In this document: positions 36,237 to 46,018 of the stretch, in pieces
Layout of the letters: each line of letters begins with the position of its first letter
Numbering within the stretch: the first letter of the stretch is position 1
Source: an uncultured Bacteroidota bacterium
GTDB taxonomy: Bacteria; Bacteroidota; Bacteroidia; Bacteroidales; VadinHA17
DNA length: 64,000 nt
Reading direction: 5' to 3'
Assembly (NCBI GenBank): GCA_903824785.1
Contig: CAIJYD010000081.1
Coordinates: 1 to 64,000, forward strand
Position numbers and translations under genes: made by a program
Notes under the pieces: generated by a model
What the model was told of the DNA's origin: nothing
The model's input: only the letters and a program-made list of their open reading frames with translations
The model's database searches: none

Positions 36237-39179
36237 TTACCATATAACCTCGAGTGTTAAAAACCCCATTGCAGGTACAACAACCTTATCATGAACCTCC
36301 TTTTTATCATTTTCATAACCTGAATCTCCGGTAAGCACCATTGAGGGGATTCGCCCCGGCCAGCTGAGCGTAACGGATTCATCCTTTTCCGAAACTGAAC
36401 GAAGTCTCAGGGTAGCTCTCTTGCCATCGCTGCCTGTCTTGATTACAGACAAGGTAATAGCTTTGCTCCCATTCAGATCCAGAACCGGTTTTACCTGATA
36501 ATCATCTTTCACAAGGCATGAGACAAGTGGTTGTGCCTGCTCAATACCAAACCGGTTGGAGAATGCGGCGTCATATCCTGTATTATGAGGAAGAATGCGA
36601 TATCGGAATTGAATTTTCCCCTCCTGGCTAAGCGGGAAGTTTGTGTGCCAGTGGTTATTCAAGGCCCAGGAATAGATTGTTGCAGATGGCTTGATTTTTC
36701 TGATCCACTTTGGTGAATTGGTTGCAGCACCTAAAATACCGGCAGTAATACTCCCACTCTCAAAGACAGGAGCATCGAGCGAGCATAAGGTTATTCCCTG
36801 ATCACTGTTTGAGATATCGAGCCAGCGCTGAAAGGCAATCCAGTTCCTGTTTGCTGCAGACAGCTGATCTTTTTCGAGCTCCATAATCCCCCAGGGGATA
36901 TCAGCCCTGGTTACAGGATCAGAAATATTAAATGCAAAACCAAAGTGAATGCCCTCTTTTTCCAGGATAGCCTTTTTGTCTGCTATGTTCCTTATTTCAA
37001 TATAGGGCTGACCGGCTATTACAGTTATTTCGCGGGTAAGGCTTTTACATCCCTCTGCTTGCGATTCTATGAGAAGTGTAGCCAGCAATGGGCCGTTTTC
37101 ACTGATTGAAACCTTCACATCTGTCGGGCCTGATGCCTTATCAGGACTCTCATCGCCATGAAGGTAGCGGTAGCTGTTCAGAGAAGAATTCGCGGTGGCA
37201 GCCACAAACTCCCTGGTTCCGCTTGTCAATCCTGATATATCGCCTGTTTGCATGTCAACAGCTACCCGTACAATACCATTATCAAGGGTATTCCCCTGAG
37301 CCATTGTGCTCTTTTCTGTGCTTTTTCCGGTTTTCAGGAAATATTTTTTCGAACCTAAAGCCGGAACATCACCTGCAAGAAAAACAAATTCGCCTGTTGA
37401 TAATCTCTGAGAAAGAACTTTTTTTCCTTTTTCATCGCAAATGCTATTAATTTTTTTACTCTGTTCCGGAGTAAGAAAAACCAGCCCTCCCCGGCTCCAG
37501 GAAAGGGTATTGAAAACCCCTATAACCGAACCATCCTTTTCATCAACAGATTGCAAGGCAGATGTTAGGATTGACTTGCTCATCTCTTCTCCTTTCTGAA
37601 AATAACCAAACTTCACTTTAAGTATGTCATTTGTAATTGGCTGTCTGGAAGGGTCCATATAGCACCAGGTATGCTCAGTTCCCATGATCACGTTCCTCCA
37701 GGCTTCTTCAATCTCCGTGCGGGGAGCAGGTTCACCCGGATGAAGCATTGACCATATTGTTTCAGTCTGGATAAGACGCTCTTTGGATGATCGGTTCATT
37801 CCGGTTTGTCTGGCAGCGGTACCGAGTCCATCGGTCCAGTATTCTGTAAAATCGCCTCTCAGAACGGGCAGCCGGTCACCATATTTTTTTTCAAAAGTGC
37901 TCATGATCTGTGTAGCACTTGCAATGATCAGATGCGGAAAAGCATATTCTTCATTCCAGCTTTTAACAGCATCAGGCAGATCAGCATCAATCGGAGTATT
38001 ATCTGCCATTGCCCACGACATGGCAAAAATATCATAGGGATAGTAGTCCGATTTTTCCAGCTCCGGAAGTTTATCATTGAGATATTTGTCGATAAAATTA
38101 TCGCGCGGATGGTCGGTTTTTACAATCTGAATCAATTTGGACGGGTCTGTTTGCCCGGCCATAAGGGGCCAGTAAGCGAAACCTTTTGCCAGAGCTCCCG
38201 GAGTGTAGCTCCCGGGCTGCAGGAATAAAATCCTCGATTTACCATCCTCTCCTTCCCACCAGAAAGGCCTGAAGCTAAGGTCAGTAGAAAGACCAACCCT
38301 GTCTGAACCATTGTTCATTGCAAAACAGTACTTTATCCCAAATGCTGCAGCAGCAGGCACAATCCCCCACGACATACCCGGAATATCAACCTGAACCAGA
38401 GTCTCTGTTTTTACCCCTGTAAGCTTTTCCATCTCACGGCAGTGACGGAAGAACTCAAAAAATTCCTCATCAGCCGAGGCAGTAGTGTTGGTATGAATGT
38501 AACCAGCATCAAGGTGGAGATAACCTTTTTTAACAGCGTTTACAATTTCCAGTTTTTCCGCAGCTGTTGCTTTTTTCAGATATCTTTCCACAGGCCATAA
38601 AACTTCTGGGTTCCACAGATAACGGGCATCTTCCGGATAATCTGCCGTTTTCCGCGCAAGCTCAATACCGTTAATCAGATTACGCTTGTGGATGATCTCT
38701 ACGTTTTCCTGAGTGTTGGTATAGCCGATATCAACATGTGAATGAGGATAAATATAGACTGTCCACTGACGTTTGGCAGGTACTGAAACGGAACTGAAAA
38801 GTTCATGTCCTGAGCTGCGGAGAGTAATCATTGCGTCACAGGTTGACTCTACACCGCATCCAGGCGGCAGTAAAATCTGAGTTTTATTAATAGCTGCTGT
38901 TACTGACAACTCGGTTGTTTCCTTTATCCCGTTGCAAATAACATCGATAGTTCCTTTTCCCGAAAATCCGGAACCGGTAAAGTATAAAATGACCTCTCGT
39001 CCCGGTTTACCATCGGGACGGTGACGGTAATACGGCTGAACCACACACTTTATTGAATCGGGAAAAGAAAAGCCCGGAGCAGGCCGGTTTGAGTTCTTCT
39101 GCCCATTGACTGCAGGCAGAAATATTATACTAATTATTGTTAAAATAATAACGATAAGGCTGTTACGTTTTAATATCAT
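36237..39179 (-). CDS. Secreted GH38-like alpha-mannosidase, copy 3 of 4 (HSHVDIGY type)
   Basis: A 980-residue secreted protein (signal MILKRNSLIVIILTIISIIF). It has an extra N-terminal beta domain of about 135 residues before the catalytic region. The zinc pair is H148-x-D150 in YPHSHVDIGYT, and D265 in VQVDIPGMSWG is the likely nucleophile; WAMADNTPIDADLPD and GTEHTWCYMDPSRQ are further landmarks. It is the most divergent of the four and belongs to a separate GH38 clade. It lies 32 bases downstream of copy 4, so the tandem array is not a run of simple recent duplications. Confidence 0.72.
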   Translation of the reverse strand: MILKRNSLIVIILTIISIIFLPAVNGQKNSNRPAPGFSFPDSIKCVVQPYYRHRPDGKPGREVILYFTGSGFSGKGTIDVICNGIKETTELSVTAAINKTQILLPPGCGVESTCDAMITLRSSGHELFSSVSVPAKRQWTVYIYPHSHVDIGYTNTQENVEIIHKRNLINGIELARKTADYPEDARYLWNPEVLWPVERYLKKATAAEKLEIVNAVKKGYLHLDAGYIHTNTTASADEEFFEFFRHCREMEKLTGVKTETLVQVDIPGMSWGIVPAAAAFGIKYCFAMNNGSDRVGLSTDLSFRPFWWEGEDGKSRILFLQPGSYTPGALAKGFAYWPLMAGQTDPSKLIQIVKTDHPRDNFIDKYLNDKLPELEKSDYYPYDIFAMSWAMADNTPIDADLPDAVKSWNEEYAFPHLIIASATQIMSTFEKKYGDRLPVLRGDFTEYWTDGLGTAARQTGMNRSSKERLIQTETIWSMLHPGEPAPRTEIEEAWRNVIMGTEHTWCYMDPSRQPITNDILKVKFGYFQKGEEMSKSILTSALQSVDEKDGSVIGVFNTLSWSRGGLVFLTPEQSKKINSICDEKGKKVLSQRLSTGEFVFLAGDVPALGSKKYFLKTGKSTEKSTMAQGNTLDNGIVRVAVDMQTGDISGLTSGTREFVAATANSSLNSYRYLHGDESPDKASGPTDVKVSISENGPLLATLLIESQAEGCKSLTREITVIAGQPYIEIRNIADKKAILEKEGIHFGFAFNISDPVTRADIPWGIMELEKDQLSAANRNWIAFQRWLDISNSDQGITLCSLDAPVFESGSITAGILGAATNSPKWIRKIKPSATIYSWALNNHWHTNFPLSQEGKIQFRYRILPHNTGYDAAFSNRFGIEQAQPLVSCLVKDDYQVKPVLDLNGSKAITLSVIKTGSDGKRATLRLRSVSEKDESVTLSWPGRIPSMVLTGDSGYENDKKEVHDKVVVPAMGFLTLEVIW

Positions 39180-39211
39180 ATTACTTTGTTTTAATTTCTT
39201 TCGTAAAAATA

Positions 39212-42091
39212 TCAGGGGTTAAGCTCCAGTTTATATGTCTCTATTGAATTCCTTCCAAGGCTGATGTTAAAAAGAGTACCGCTCTGACCTGTATCCTGAA
39301 TTACTTCTTCAATAAGATTGGTTTTCAGCAGAGCTTTTACCGGAAATGAGAGCTTCAGATCGATGTTTTTATTTTTTCCTTCCATCTCAACCATTCGCAT
39401 TACAAGACTGTTTTCATTATCGCATTTCTTGAAGGCTGTGATACGAACAAATGGTGACGATACTGAAACAAAGCTCAACTCCTCCGGAAGAGAGCCTTTT
39501 TGAGGCTTATCTATTACAACGGCAGGGAGAGGATGGTTTTCCTCAACTCCGAAATGATATCCATTTTTCCATCCCGGCTGATGTGAAGCAATTGAAATCT
39601 TAAAATGATGACTACCTGTCTGGTGATACCAGTTACCAAGATAATGGCAGCTTTTATGGGAGGAGAGCAGTATTCCCTGAAGTACAGGATAATCAACCGA
39701 CTCCCGGCCCGGGTCTATCCAGTCGGCTACTGCAAGATCTGAAGACATGGTAAATCCGGTATTGCTGCTGCTTGCCGAGATGAAATTTTCTATCTCACGA
39801 GGGTTTATCTCCTTTGGCATCTGCCGGTAAGTTCCTTCCCAGCTCCAGCCAAGAGGCGGCCTGTTCAACTCGTCTTTGCCTACATTGACAATACCCATCG
39901 GAACATCATACGTAATCTGAGAGTCATTCATATTCAGAGGAAAGGCAACCCGCAACTGCCGGTTATGCTCTCCAGGCCAGTCGGGAATATCATACTCCAG
40001 ATCAATTTTTTTAGTGCGATGGTATATAGTAATTATCTGCCTGACAGTAAAGTTTTTCATCCGGTATGAGGATTCATAAACTGCACTTACAGGATCATTT
40101 CCGGTCAGAGTCCAGCTTACAGCTTTCATACTGAGCGATTCGGTTCCTTCGTAGTTGGTTGGAGTGATATGTATAAATTCCCCGGCACCGTTACCGCTGT
40201 ATCCCAGACTAAGCAGATCGCCTCCGGCATATTTGGTGGTATTGAAAATCTCCTTATCAAGTTCCTTATCAAATAATGAGGTTATACCACCCGGCCCGAG
40301 TTTAATTTTATAATACCTGTTTTCATAATAGTTGTTTCCGGCTATAACCTGTTCTCCGGAAGGAGCTTTACCGTTTTTAAGGTAATATGTTTTATAGCCT
40401 AAAGAGGGAACATTTTCCGCTTCGAATGAGATGGATTTCTTAACACCGTCAGAAAGCAATACGGATGGGATTATAACCCCTTTAGTATCGGAAACAATCC
40501 AGTTGTCACCTTTTTTTCCGGAAATATCAACGGTTACCCTGCCTTTCCTGTTCCACGACAAATCATTAAATACCAGTATATTATTTGAATTTTTCAGCTC
40601 AACAAGTGAAGAGATTCCCTGAAGTGACTCCCCGAGGATTTTTTCGCCTGTAACATTCCCCTCCTCCAGTGAGACTCTGAAAATACTGTCTGTGATCGCG
40701 CCATTATTACCGCCCCAGCCATGGTCGGGATATATTGATTTATACCACCCCTTATAAAGATCAGAAGCGGGATAAGCTGAAAGTTTTCCTCTAATTACAC
40801 CCTCAATGGAGCTGAAGAGCTCTGCTGCTGGCAGACTTACCGCCCCTGCTTTTTTTGCTTTTATAGCTTCGTAATGTGCGGGGCCGTGAATATAAAGCCA
40901 AAGGTCGGGCCTCTCTCCGGAGATGGAATCGATTTTTGCTTCAGGGACATCAATTTTCCCCAGAAACTCTTCTGCCGTAGAGTGCTGCAAAAGAGGAATA
41001 TCAACACCTGAACTCTTTGCAATACTATTCCATTCCGTAATAATCTTTGTGTAGTCTTTTGGTCCGCCGGCATCTGTGCTTATTACGATAGCATAGTGGG
41101 GCGGGATATTGCGGCTGGCATAATATTCATTCCAGTTCTGAATGACTTTATTCAGCTTCTGCATAGCTGTTATTGCATCTTCTTCAAAATACTGATAAAC
41201 AAGCAAAGACCAGCCATAGTTGCCCGGGCTGTAAGTAAATATTTTCGATCCGTCGGGACTGTACCAGTTATAAAACCCCTCTTTCATTCTGCTGACAAAG
41301 AGGTATTTTATTCCTGCTTTTTCAAGGATCTGAGGAACCTGTATTGACCTTCCCGGAACATCCACATTATAGGCTGCCAGGGCATCCATTCCCGGAAGGT
41401 TTTCCTTTATCCATTTACGGCCAAGATAAGTCTGGCGTACTAATTGTTCGCCTGATTCCAGCCCCTCATAAGGCTGATTGAATGTTGCGCCCCATGTAAA
41501 AAGTCCTTTTCTGTAAGCATCTGTTATCCTCTTTTTTTCTGATGGCACTTCTTCAAGAACCTCCATAAGATTCAGCGTTTGTTCCATCTCGAACTTGTAA
41601 GAGGGGTTTTTATCGATCAGGTCAAGCGCAGGAATTACAATTTTATATATCCGCTCAAGACGGCATGTATCAGGGGTATTCATCCAGGCAATATCCTGGT
41701 GTGAAGAACAGATTATATTAACTGTCCCTTTTCCAAAATAGCCCCAGTCGGATGATACCAGAGGTTTGAAAATCTGTTTTCCCTGAACTTTATTTTTTGT
41801 TCCTGTTTCAGAATAGAAAACCAGCTCTCCCTCCTTTCCAACCAATGGAAGAAAGAGTTCGACTCTTCCTGAGTCTGCTCTGTTATAGCTGATCTCCTTC
41901 CCATCGAGAAAGATGGCCCGGCCCTCCGGTAATTCCGAGGCTGACAGCCATGCTTTGACCAACAGCTGTTTATCGATGGAATGGTATTGGTAAGGCTTGT
42001 AATAATTTACTGAGATCTCTTTTTGAGCCATTGAAATCCGGCTTAAAAAAACAATGCCAAATAGTGTAGCCGTAATAAATTTCTTAATCAT
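39212..42091 (-). CDS. Secreted GH38-like alpha-mannosidase, copy 4 of 4
   Basis: A 959-residue secreted protein (signal MIKKFITATLFGIVFLSRISMAQ). An extra N-terminal beta domain of about 115 residues precedes the GH38 region. Zinc ligands are H131-x-D133 in SSHQDIAWMN, with nucleophile candidate D244 in YNVDVPGRSIQV; IHGPAHYEAIKAKKAG is the metal loop. It shares YPDHGWGGNNG and NGAGEF with copies 1 and 2, but its N-terminal add-on resembles the layout of copy 3. It follows the GH36-like gene by 26 bases. Acts outside the inner membrane on alpha-mannosides; linkage unknown. Confidence 0.75.
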   Translation of the reverse strand: MIKKFITATLFGIVFLSRISMAQKEISVNYYKPYQYHSIDKQLLVKAWLSASELPEGRAIFLDGKEISYNRADSGRVELFLPLVGKEGELVFYSETGTKNKVQGKQIFKPLVSSDWGYFGKGTVNIICSSHQDIAWMNTPDTCRLERIYKIVIPALDLIDKNPSYKFEMEQTLNLMEVLEEVPSEKKRITDAYRKGLFTWGATFNQPYEGLESGEQLVRQTYLGRKWIKENLPGMDALAAYNVDVPGRSIQVPQILEKAGIKYLFVSRMKEGFYNWYSPDGSKIFTYSPGNYGWSLLVYQYFEEDAITAMQKLNKVIQNWNEYYASRNIPPHYAIVISTDAGGPKDYTKIITEWNSIAKSSGVDIPLLQHSTAEEFLGKIDVPEAKIDSISGERPDLWLYIHGPAHYEAIKAKKAGAVSLPAAELFSSIEGVIRGKLSAYPASDLYKGWYKSIYPDHGWGGNNGAITDSIFRVSLEEGNVTGEKILGESLQGISSLVELKNSNNILVFNDLSWNRKGRVTVDISGKKGDNWIVSDTKGVIIPSVLLSDGVKKSISFEAENVPSLGYKTYYLKNGKAPSGEQVIAGNNYYENRYYKIKLGPGGITSLFDKELDKEIFNTTKYAGGDLLSLGYSGNGAGEFIHITPTNYEGTESLSMKAVSWTLTGNDPVSAVYESSYRMKNFTVRQIITIYHRTKKIDLEYDIPDWPGEHNRQLRVAFPLNMNDSQITYDVPMGIVNVGKDELNRPPLGWSWEGTYRQMPKEINPREIENFISASSSNTGFTMSSDLAVADWIDPGRESVDYPVLQGILLSSHKSCHYLGNWYHQTGSHHFKISIASHQPGWKNGYHFGVEENHPLPAVVIDKPQKGSLPEELSFVSVSSPFVRITAFKKCDNENSLVMRMVEMEGKNKNIDLKLSFPVKALLKTNLIEEVIQDTGQSGTLFNISLGRNSIETYKLELNP

Positions 42092-42117
42092 AATACAATT
42101 TTGATTTAAAGGAATGA

Positions 42118-44271
42118 TTATTGGGTTATCAGCTCTATCTCATATAACATGCTGTCATATTTCTTCATCATCTTAACACTGAACCCGTTCTCCTCAAGCT
42201 CTTTCCCTGTCATTTTTGATATCTCTTCGCCCGACGGAGCATTCTTAACTCGGTATAATCTGTTTTTCTCCAAACCGGGTACAGAGACCATACGCTGATC
42301 ATCCAGGGAGCCCTGCCGGAATACTCCTACTATTCCTCCCTCTTTTGTATCAGTATTGATTCGTGACCATGCATCCCAGGCACCCTCTGCAGGCTCTCCG
42401 AAACTGGGCAGATCCTGCCGGTATAAATCGTAATCATATCTCTTCTGCATGGCGGTAATCCAGTTATTCCATTGCCTTATCTCTGCTTTCCTTTCTTCAG
42501 GTATTTTCCGCAAGTCGCCCAGCATTATAGGGAAAGAGCCTATCAGGGTTTTTAGCTCCTGGATAAATTCCGGACTATCCATGCAAAGGTTGCCGATAAT
42601 AAATGAGGAAGCCGGCAGTGCAGGCGATTTCCACCAGGTTAAGTTACGGATGCGGAAGGCTCCTACAGGAAATGGTTCTGCAATATTTGTAAGCCAGTTT
42701 CCTTCCGCATGTTTGCAAAACGCGTAATCAATCAACTGTAATTTCCCTTCTGTCTCAAAGGTGCAATCAATGTACAGATCAGGGGCTTCTGCATGTAATT
42801 CATCGAACAGCTCAAATAATCTTTCATAAATAACGATAAGTGATTCTTCCCGGTCTTTGTGATAGGGATGGTCTTTGGCGCTGCACCCCGAGTGGTTGAA
42901 ATCGGTAACATACGCACTTGTTGCAACTGTGAGATCGAGCTTCACAAAGCGCAATCCCACCTCACTTACCATATCAAGAATTTTCTTTTTAATGAAACCT
43001 GTCCATTCGGTGCCAATGCACATGGTTTTTAAATCAACATTACCAAGGGAATGAAGGTTTACTGCCTCCCCCTTTTCGTTTCTTACAAGCCATTCCGGAT
43101 GATCCTTATAAACCTTTGATGTACTTGCAGCCGATCCGACACTAAACCAGACTCCCGGTTCCATTCCACCTTTTCTGATCTCATCAAAGACAGGCTTAAG
43201 CCCATCAGGAAATTTTGTTTTATCGACAAGATAGTCGCCTGTACTCTCTATCCAGGAGACATTCTTTCCCATGCTGCCCTGAGTATTATACCACCCGCAA
43301 TCAATTTCGAATTGTTTAATACCGCATTCCGATGCCACCTTTGCAAGGCTGATAAGTAAAGTATCACTGATACGGTTCGTGAATGGAATATAGTTATTAT
43401 ACATTACCGAGGGCCGCTTCTTTATCTCATTTATCCTCAGCCCCATGTGACGACGAACAAAATCTGCAAGAGAGGTGTTCATTATCTTCCACGGATCAGA
43501 GGAATTTGCATAGGGAATTACAAAAACCTGCGGGCTGGCCCATTTCTCATTATTCTTTATATATTTCCTGAAGGGATACTTTTCGTCAGAATGGGTAAGT
43601 CCTATTTCAGCATTATTAAATACAGTATTATAGGCTGTTCTCTTCAGAACCCCGGGTGATTCGTTACCTAAAAGAATGCCTGCGTTCTGCGAATAGGAAT
43701 GAACTGCAATAACAGGATCATCCCAATCTCCTACATAAGTGCTGAGATGTTTCTGCCTTCCGTAATTGGTATATGAAACCGATTCAATATAGCTGAATCC
43801 AAGTTGCAGTTTCTCAATATCAAACGATTCGAGCATAACCTCTTTCCCGGAGAAGTTGGAAATAGTGATCTGTTTTCTTATTACCGGCAGATCAGGATAC
43901 AACAGGTAAGTGATATCAACCTCTATCCCGGCAAATTCTTTAGTCCCCTTTAGTTTTACGGTGGCTCCTTTGCCACGGCGGGTATCACTTGCAGGGATAA
44001 TTGAATTTAAACTCCATCCTGATTGTCCGTCACAGTTTTTTCCATTAACTGATAAAGAAAACTCTTTTGATTCTACTGAATTGAAGTTCAGATCACTACC
44101 TGTGATTTTGAGTCTGATGGTCTGAATAGAACCTTTCTCAATTAAGATTTCTCTCTCTATTAACCCATTGCTTAAACTCAATGTGTTGCTGGTCCATTTT
44201 GCAAAATCCTGCGCCTCAACAGCGGGTACAAAAAGTAACAGTCCTAAAAACAACAGAATATTATTCCTCAT
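42118..44271 (-). CDS. Secreted GH36-like alpha-galactosidase family protein
   Basis: A 717-residue secreted protein (signal MRNNILLFLGLLLFVPAVEAQ). An N-terminal beta-supersandwich is followed by a TIM barrel with KQFEIDCGWYNTQG, GLKPVFDEIRKGGMEPGVWFS, RFVKLDLTV (nucleophile Asp after K-x) and LQLIDYAFCKHAEGNW (candidate acid/base Asp), the pattern of clan GH-D. GH36 members remove alpha-galactose or alpha-N-acetylgalactosamine from oligosaccharides, and some clan members have other specificities. It lies between the GH38 array and an unrecognised barrel-like protein within one transcription unit. Confidence 0.75.
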   Translation of the reverse strand: MRNNILLFLGLLLFVPAVEAQDFAKWTSNTLSLSNGLIEREILIEKGSIQTIRLKITGSDLNFNSVESKEFSLSVNGKNCDGQSGWSLNSIIPASDTRRGKGATVKLKGTKEFAGIEVDITYLLYPDLPVIRKQITISNFSGKEVMLESFDIEKLQLGFSYIESVSYTNYGRQKHLSTYVGDWDDPVIAVHSYSQNAGILLGNESPGVLKRTAYNTVFNNAEIGLTHSDEKYPFRKYIKNNEKWASPQVFVIPYANSSDPWKIMNTSLADFVRRHMGLRINEIKKRPSVMYNNYIPFTNRISDTLLISLAKVASECGIKQFEIDCGWYNTQGSMGKNVSWIESTGDYLVDKTKFPDGLKPVFDEIRKGGMEPGVWFSVGSAASTSKVYKDHPEWLVRNEKGEAVNLHSLGNVDLKTMCIGTEWTGFIKKKILDMVSEVGLRFVKLDLTVATSAYVTDFNHSGCSAKDHPYHKDREESLIVIYERLFELFDELHAEAPDLYIDCTFETEGKLQLIDYAFCKHAEGNWLTNIAEPFPVGAFRIRNLTWWKSPALPASSFIIGNLCMDSPEFIQELKTLIGSFPIMLGDLRKIPEERKAEIRQWNNWITAMQKRYDYDLYRQDLPSFGEPAEGAWDAWSRINTDTKEGGIVGVFRQGSLDDQRMVSVPGLEKNRLYRVKNAPSGEEISKMTGKELEENGFSVKMMKKYDSMLYEIELITQ

Positions 44272-44313
44272 TTGTCAGAATTTTAAGATAAGCTAATGAT
44301 GACTTGCTAAGAT

Positions 44314-45966
44314 CTACCTGTACTCATAAACCACTAATGCCCTTGGAGAAAGACCTTTTATACTGACACTGTTTTTAATTTGTGACAGAACTGCCTTTCC
44401 TTCCTCCGGAATAATAAGTGTTTGATGAATTTCAGAGAGGAGTGCCAGATCAATTGTAACATCAACAGGTTCATCATTGAAATTTTCAATTATGAAACAG
44501 TTTTTACCCAAAAGATAGAGGCTGACCTTATTAGGGGCATCGAATTTTAATCCAAGCGGAGCCAGCAGTTTGTCTCTTATAGGTTTCAGTTCCTCGCGAG
44601 TCAGCTTCAAAAGTTTTTTAGGCTCACCGGCCACCTTGAGCACCGTCAGATTCTTATCTTCCAGCAGTTTCTGGTTACTGAGCAGTTTTGCCAGGCCGTC
44701 AGTAATAACCACCGGTTTACCTGAACTTAACATACTTTGAAGTTTACCTGAGAAACCCGGTTCTTTAAGTGAATGAACCGTAAAGATAGCCGATTCAGCA
44801 TTCGTATTTATCTGACTGGCAGGAACAAGCGGAAGCCCCAGCATCCCCAGGATACTGAAAACATACTGCTCTTTCAATGGTTCGCTGTTTGGCAGTTTAG
44901 GCAGATGAATACCGCCCAGAGGCTTGTCTTTTACTATTCTTGCAAGTTCAAATAACCCGGGAAGCTCCTTTCTAAGGGCAATAACATCGGCAATAGGAGT
45001 ACCGGGTTTTCCACTATACATATTGGTTTCATCAAGAAGACTTCCATAATGAAAGAGCATCAGTTCCCTTGCATTTCCGAGGACAGTCTGGCGTGCCTGT
45101 TCGACATATATTTTTGGTGTTGTACCAAGAGCATCGATCCATCCTCCACCATTCTTTCCATGGCTCACATCGTTTATCCATCTGGTTATAAAATAGGCAT
45201 TATACTGTACATCCCCTCCCGGACTTACATCATAATCATAATCGCGTGTTTCAGTACCTATCCAGGTATAGTCATAATCATTCGACTGGCGTACCACCTC
45301 ATAGCCGCGTTCATGGAAAGAATCGTACCAGAGAGGATATTTGATAATTATCTTCACTTTTGGATTTACCGCCTGTGCAGGCTTAATGATATTTTCCCTG
45401 CTGACTTTTACCATCAGGTCGCAGCGAAATTTTGACCAGGTCTGATCTCCTCTGGCAGCAACGCAGTCTTCGCAATCGCACTCAGTAAAGAGAAAATCGT
45501 CGATCATTATCACATCAAAAACCGACGCAGTTATTTCAAAGATCTTTCCAAGTTCATCGAGAGTGGCTTTACTGGTGTAGCAGGAAGTCATTCCCCAGCC
45601 GCCTGTTCCGGGCTTACCCACTTTGACAGTTGTAACACAGCCTGCAACTTCAAATCCCTCTTTCAGAAAACGGTCTCTGGCTTTTATCATGGCATTGCGG
45701 TCGGCATAATATCCACCGCGGAAAGATTCAATAAAAACCTTTGTGATACCTGTCTGTTTACACCAGTTAACTGCATTGTCGAGTCCGGCAGGAGTTGAGA
45801 GATATTCCTTCACATCTTCGGCAATAAACAGCGTGGACACAGTCAGGACATCTTTGTTGCTTTTCGCCGTATTCCACAGCGACTGTGAAAAGAGTGAAGT
45901 AACACTCATACAAACGATCATTATTCCAAACAGGATCGTTAACAATTTTCTACTGATCTTTCTCAT
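44314..45966 (-). CDS. Secreted TIM-barrel-like protein, unrecognised family
   Basis: I do not recognise this 550-residue secreted protein (signal region LLTILFGIMIVCMSVTSLFSQ). The first 330 residues look like a glycosidase-type barrel: AVNWCKQTGITKVFIESFRGG, a Cys cluster in MIDDFLFTECDCEDC, IKYPLWYDSFHERGY, and YDYTWIGTETRDYDYD. The D-D pair just before CDCEDC resembles the catalytic region and Cys cluster of the DUF4838 protein (CTCDNC) and GH20-type enzymes. The C-terminal 200 residues appear to form a glutamine-amidotransferase-like and beta-domain tail as in trimmed GH42-like enzymes; this part is uncertain. Its start codon is 4 bases from a heptamer repeat. Confidence 0.5.
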   Translation of the reverse strand: MRKISRKLLTILFGIMIVCMSVTSLFSQSLWNTAKSNKDVLTVSTLFIAEDVKEYLSTPAGLDNAVNWCKQTGITKVFIESFRGGYYADRNAMIKARDRFLKEGFEVAGCVTTVKVGKPGTGGWGMTSCYTSKATLDELGKIFEITASVFDVIMIDDFLFTECDCEDCVAARGDQTWSKFRCDLMVKVSRENIIKPAQAVNPKVKIIIKYPLWYDSFHERGYEVVRQSNDYDYTWIGTETRDYDYDVSPGGDVQYNAYFITRWINDVSHGKNGGGWIDALGTTPKIYVEQARQTVLGNARELMLFHYGSLLDETNMYSGKPGTPIADVIALRKELPGLFELARIVKDKPLGGIHLPKLPNSEPLKEQYVFSILGMLGLPLVPASQINTNAESAIFTVHSLKEPGFSGKLQSMLSSGKPVVITDGLAKLLSNQKLLEDKNLTVLKVAGEPKKLLKLTREELKPIRDKLLAPLGLKFDAPNKVSLYLLGKNCFIIENFNDEPVDVTIDLALLSEIHQTLIIPEEGKAVLSQIKNSVSIKGLSPRALVVYEYR

Positions 45967-45970
45967 ATGG

Positions 45971-46018
45971 CTAATGGTTAATGGTTAATTGTTAATGGTT
46001 AATGGTTAATGGTTAATG
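45971..46018. repeat. Tandem TTAATGG heptamer repeat
   Basis: Nearly seven units of TTAATGG, with single-base changes in the first (CTAATGG) and third (TTAATTG). The array begins 4 bases upstream of the start of the 44314-45966 gene and runs into the stop codon of the 46006-48186 gene, whose TAA lies inside a unit. Confidence 0.95.

Noticed and set aside
45971..46018. Heptamer array as a CRISPR array
   Set aside because: Units are 7 bases, directly adjacent, with no unique spacers and no cas genes nearby.
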